From Desulfobulbaceae bacterium (GTDB lineage: Bacteria; Desulfobacterota; Desulfobulbia; Desulfobulbales; UBA5123): DNA of 37,967 nucleotides. The stretch is from the NCBI GenBank assembly GCA_029865195.1, contig JAOUHH010000002.1, positions 1 to 37,967 on the forward strand, read 5' to 3'. The notes beneath the pieces were generated by a model that was not told the DNA's origin, searched no databases, and worked only from the letters and a program-made list of their open reading frames with translations. Position numbers and translations under genes: made by a program. Shown here piece by piece: positions 37,709 to 37,967 of this stretch (its first letter is position 1; each line of letters begins with the position of its first letter).

Positions 37709-37767
37709 TTTACCAAAAATTTACCGTCGCAGACCACAAACCACCCATAATTTACCAAGATTTACCG
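37709..37767. promoter_or_regulatory. attP left-arm integrase-binding repeats (putative)
   Basis: TTTACCA/TTTACCG pairs at 37709-37715 + 37720-37726 and at 37751-37757 + 37761-37767, starts 10-11 bp apart within each pair. The pair geometry matches the right-arm pair at 90-107. The region 37701-37840 has no gene. Confidence 0.6.
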
Positions 37768-37799
37768 CCCAAAAACAGCCAATCAACCCACAAAAAAGA

Positions 37800-37835
37800 A
37801 GAGGGAAACCAACCGCAACAGGCTGATTTCCCTCT
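37800..37835. terminator. Bidirectional terminator between lysis genes and attP
   Basis: Perfect 9-bp arms AGAGGGAAA / TTTCCCTCT (37800-37808, 37827-37835) with an 18-nt loop. On the minus strand the stem is followed by TCTTTTTTG, a good T-run, so it should stop the integrase transcript that crosses attP on the circle. On the plus strand ATTATTTTCG follows, enough to end the lysis operon. Confidence 0.75.
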
Positions 37836-37840
37836 ATTAT

Positions 37841-37967
37841 TTTCGTGGTGACCCCAAGGGGACTCGAACCCCTGTTACCGGCGTGAGAGGCCTATTGCAT
37901 TACAATAATATCAGCCACTTATAGGCATCGTTACCACTCATTTACCATCTGACATGAACGGGAAACG
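37841..37967. repeat. second copy of the 127-bp terminal repeat, including attP core
   Basis: Identical to 1-127. It contains the second copy of the tRNA-Glu 3' fragment (37846-37891, minus strand) and the last 30 bp of the integrase gene. On the circle, the two copies are one locus: left arm (37701-37840), core, then right arm (52-110). Confidence 0.93.

Overview
The window is the complete genome of a temperate, lambda-like siphovirus in circularised form. The first and last 127 bases are identical (1-127 = 37841-37967), so the unique circle is about 37,840 bp. That repeat carries the 3' half of a host tRNA-Glu gene (anticodon CUC, encoded CCA) with phage DNA on both sides. This is an attP, not attL or attR, so the sequence represents the excised or packaged circle rather than an integrated prophage. 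The DNA is GC-rich, genes are packed with ATGA/GTGA overlaps, and Shine-Dalgarno sequences are strong. A class-3 lipase, a ferredoxin-like protein and the general protein style suggest a Gram-negative, possibly anaerobic host such as a Desulfobacterota-like or other proteobacterium. The host assignment is inference only.

Layout. (i) 1-4185, minus strand: attP-proximal tyrosine integrase, a gene-poor 440-bp stretch, then a lysogeny operon reading leftwards from a CI-like repressor through four accessory genes: a small protein, a PLD-like-fold protein, a TerB-like/BRCT protein and a membrane protein. (ii) 4186-4265: divergent operator/promoter region. (iii) 4266-10389, plus strand apart from one antisense lipoprotein: Cro-like protein, CII-like protein, a run of small regulators and membrane peptides, an O-like replication initiator with an internal iteron origin, a DnaB helicase, and a LapG-type transglutaminase-like peptidase. 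(iv) 10416-13677: a recombination region with a short catalytic-domain-only tyrosine recombinase, an excisionase-like HTH protein, two hairpin elements with the geometry of integron attC sites, two cassette-like genes (one a PAPS-reductase/PP-loop ATPase relative), and an integrase of the integron (IntI) family. (v) 13674-20864: HNH endonuclease, P27-type small and HK97-type large terminase, portal, ClpP-like prohead protease, major capsid and decoration-like protein. (vi) 20886-35573: connector, head closure, tail completion, tail tube, G/GT tail chaperones made by a textbook -1 frameshift signal, tape measure, tail hub with a sialidase-like propeller, and a receptor-binding fibre. (vii) 35606-37700: lysis region with a TM/coiled-coil protein, a ferredoxin-like protein, an M23 peptidase, a class-3 lipase, a 23-residue zinc ribbon and a holin-like peptide. 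It ends in a bidirectional terminator and the attP left arm.

How it works together. The CI-like protein and Cro compete at 4186-4265. Early transcription runs through regulators to the O/DnaB replication pair, which acts at iterons inside the O-like gene. Late genes build an HK97-fold capsid and a long non-contractile tail. The most unusual part is region iv: a phage-borne mini-integron-like arrangement (IntI relative plus at least two attC-like sites bounding gene-sized cassettes), which gives this phage three tyrosine recombinases. All family assignments are from sequence reading and memory of the families; no database search was run.
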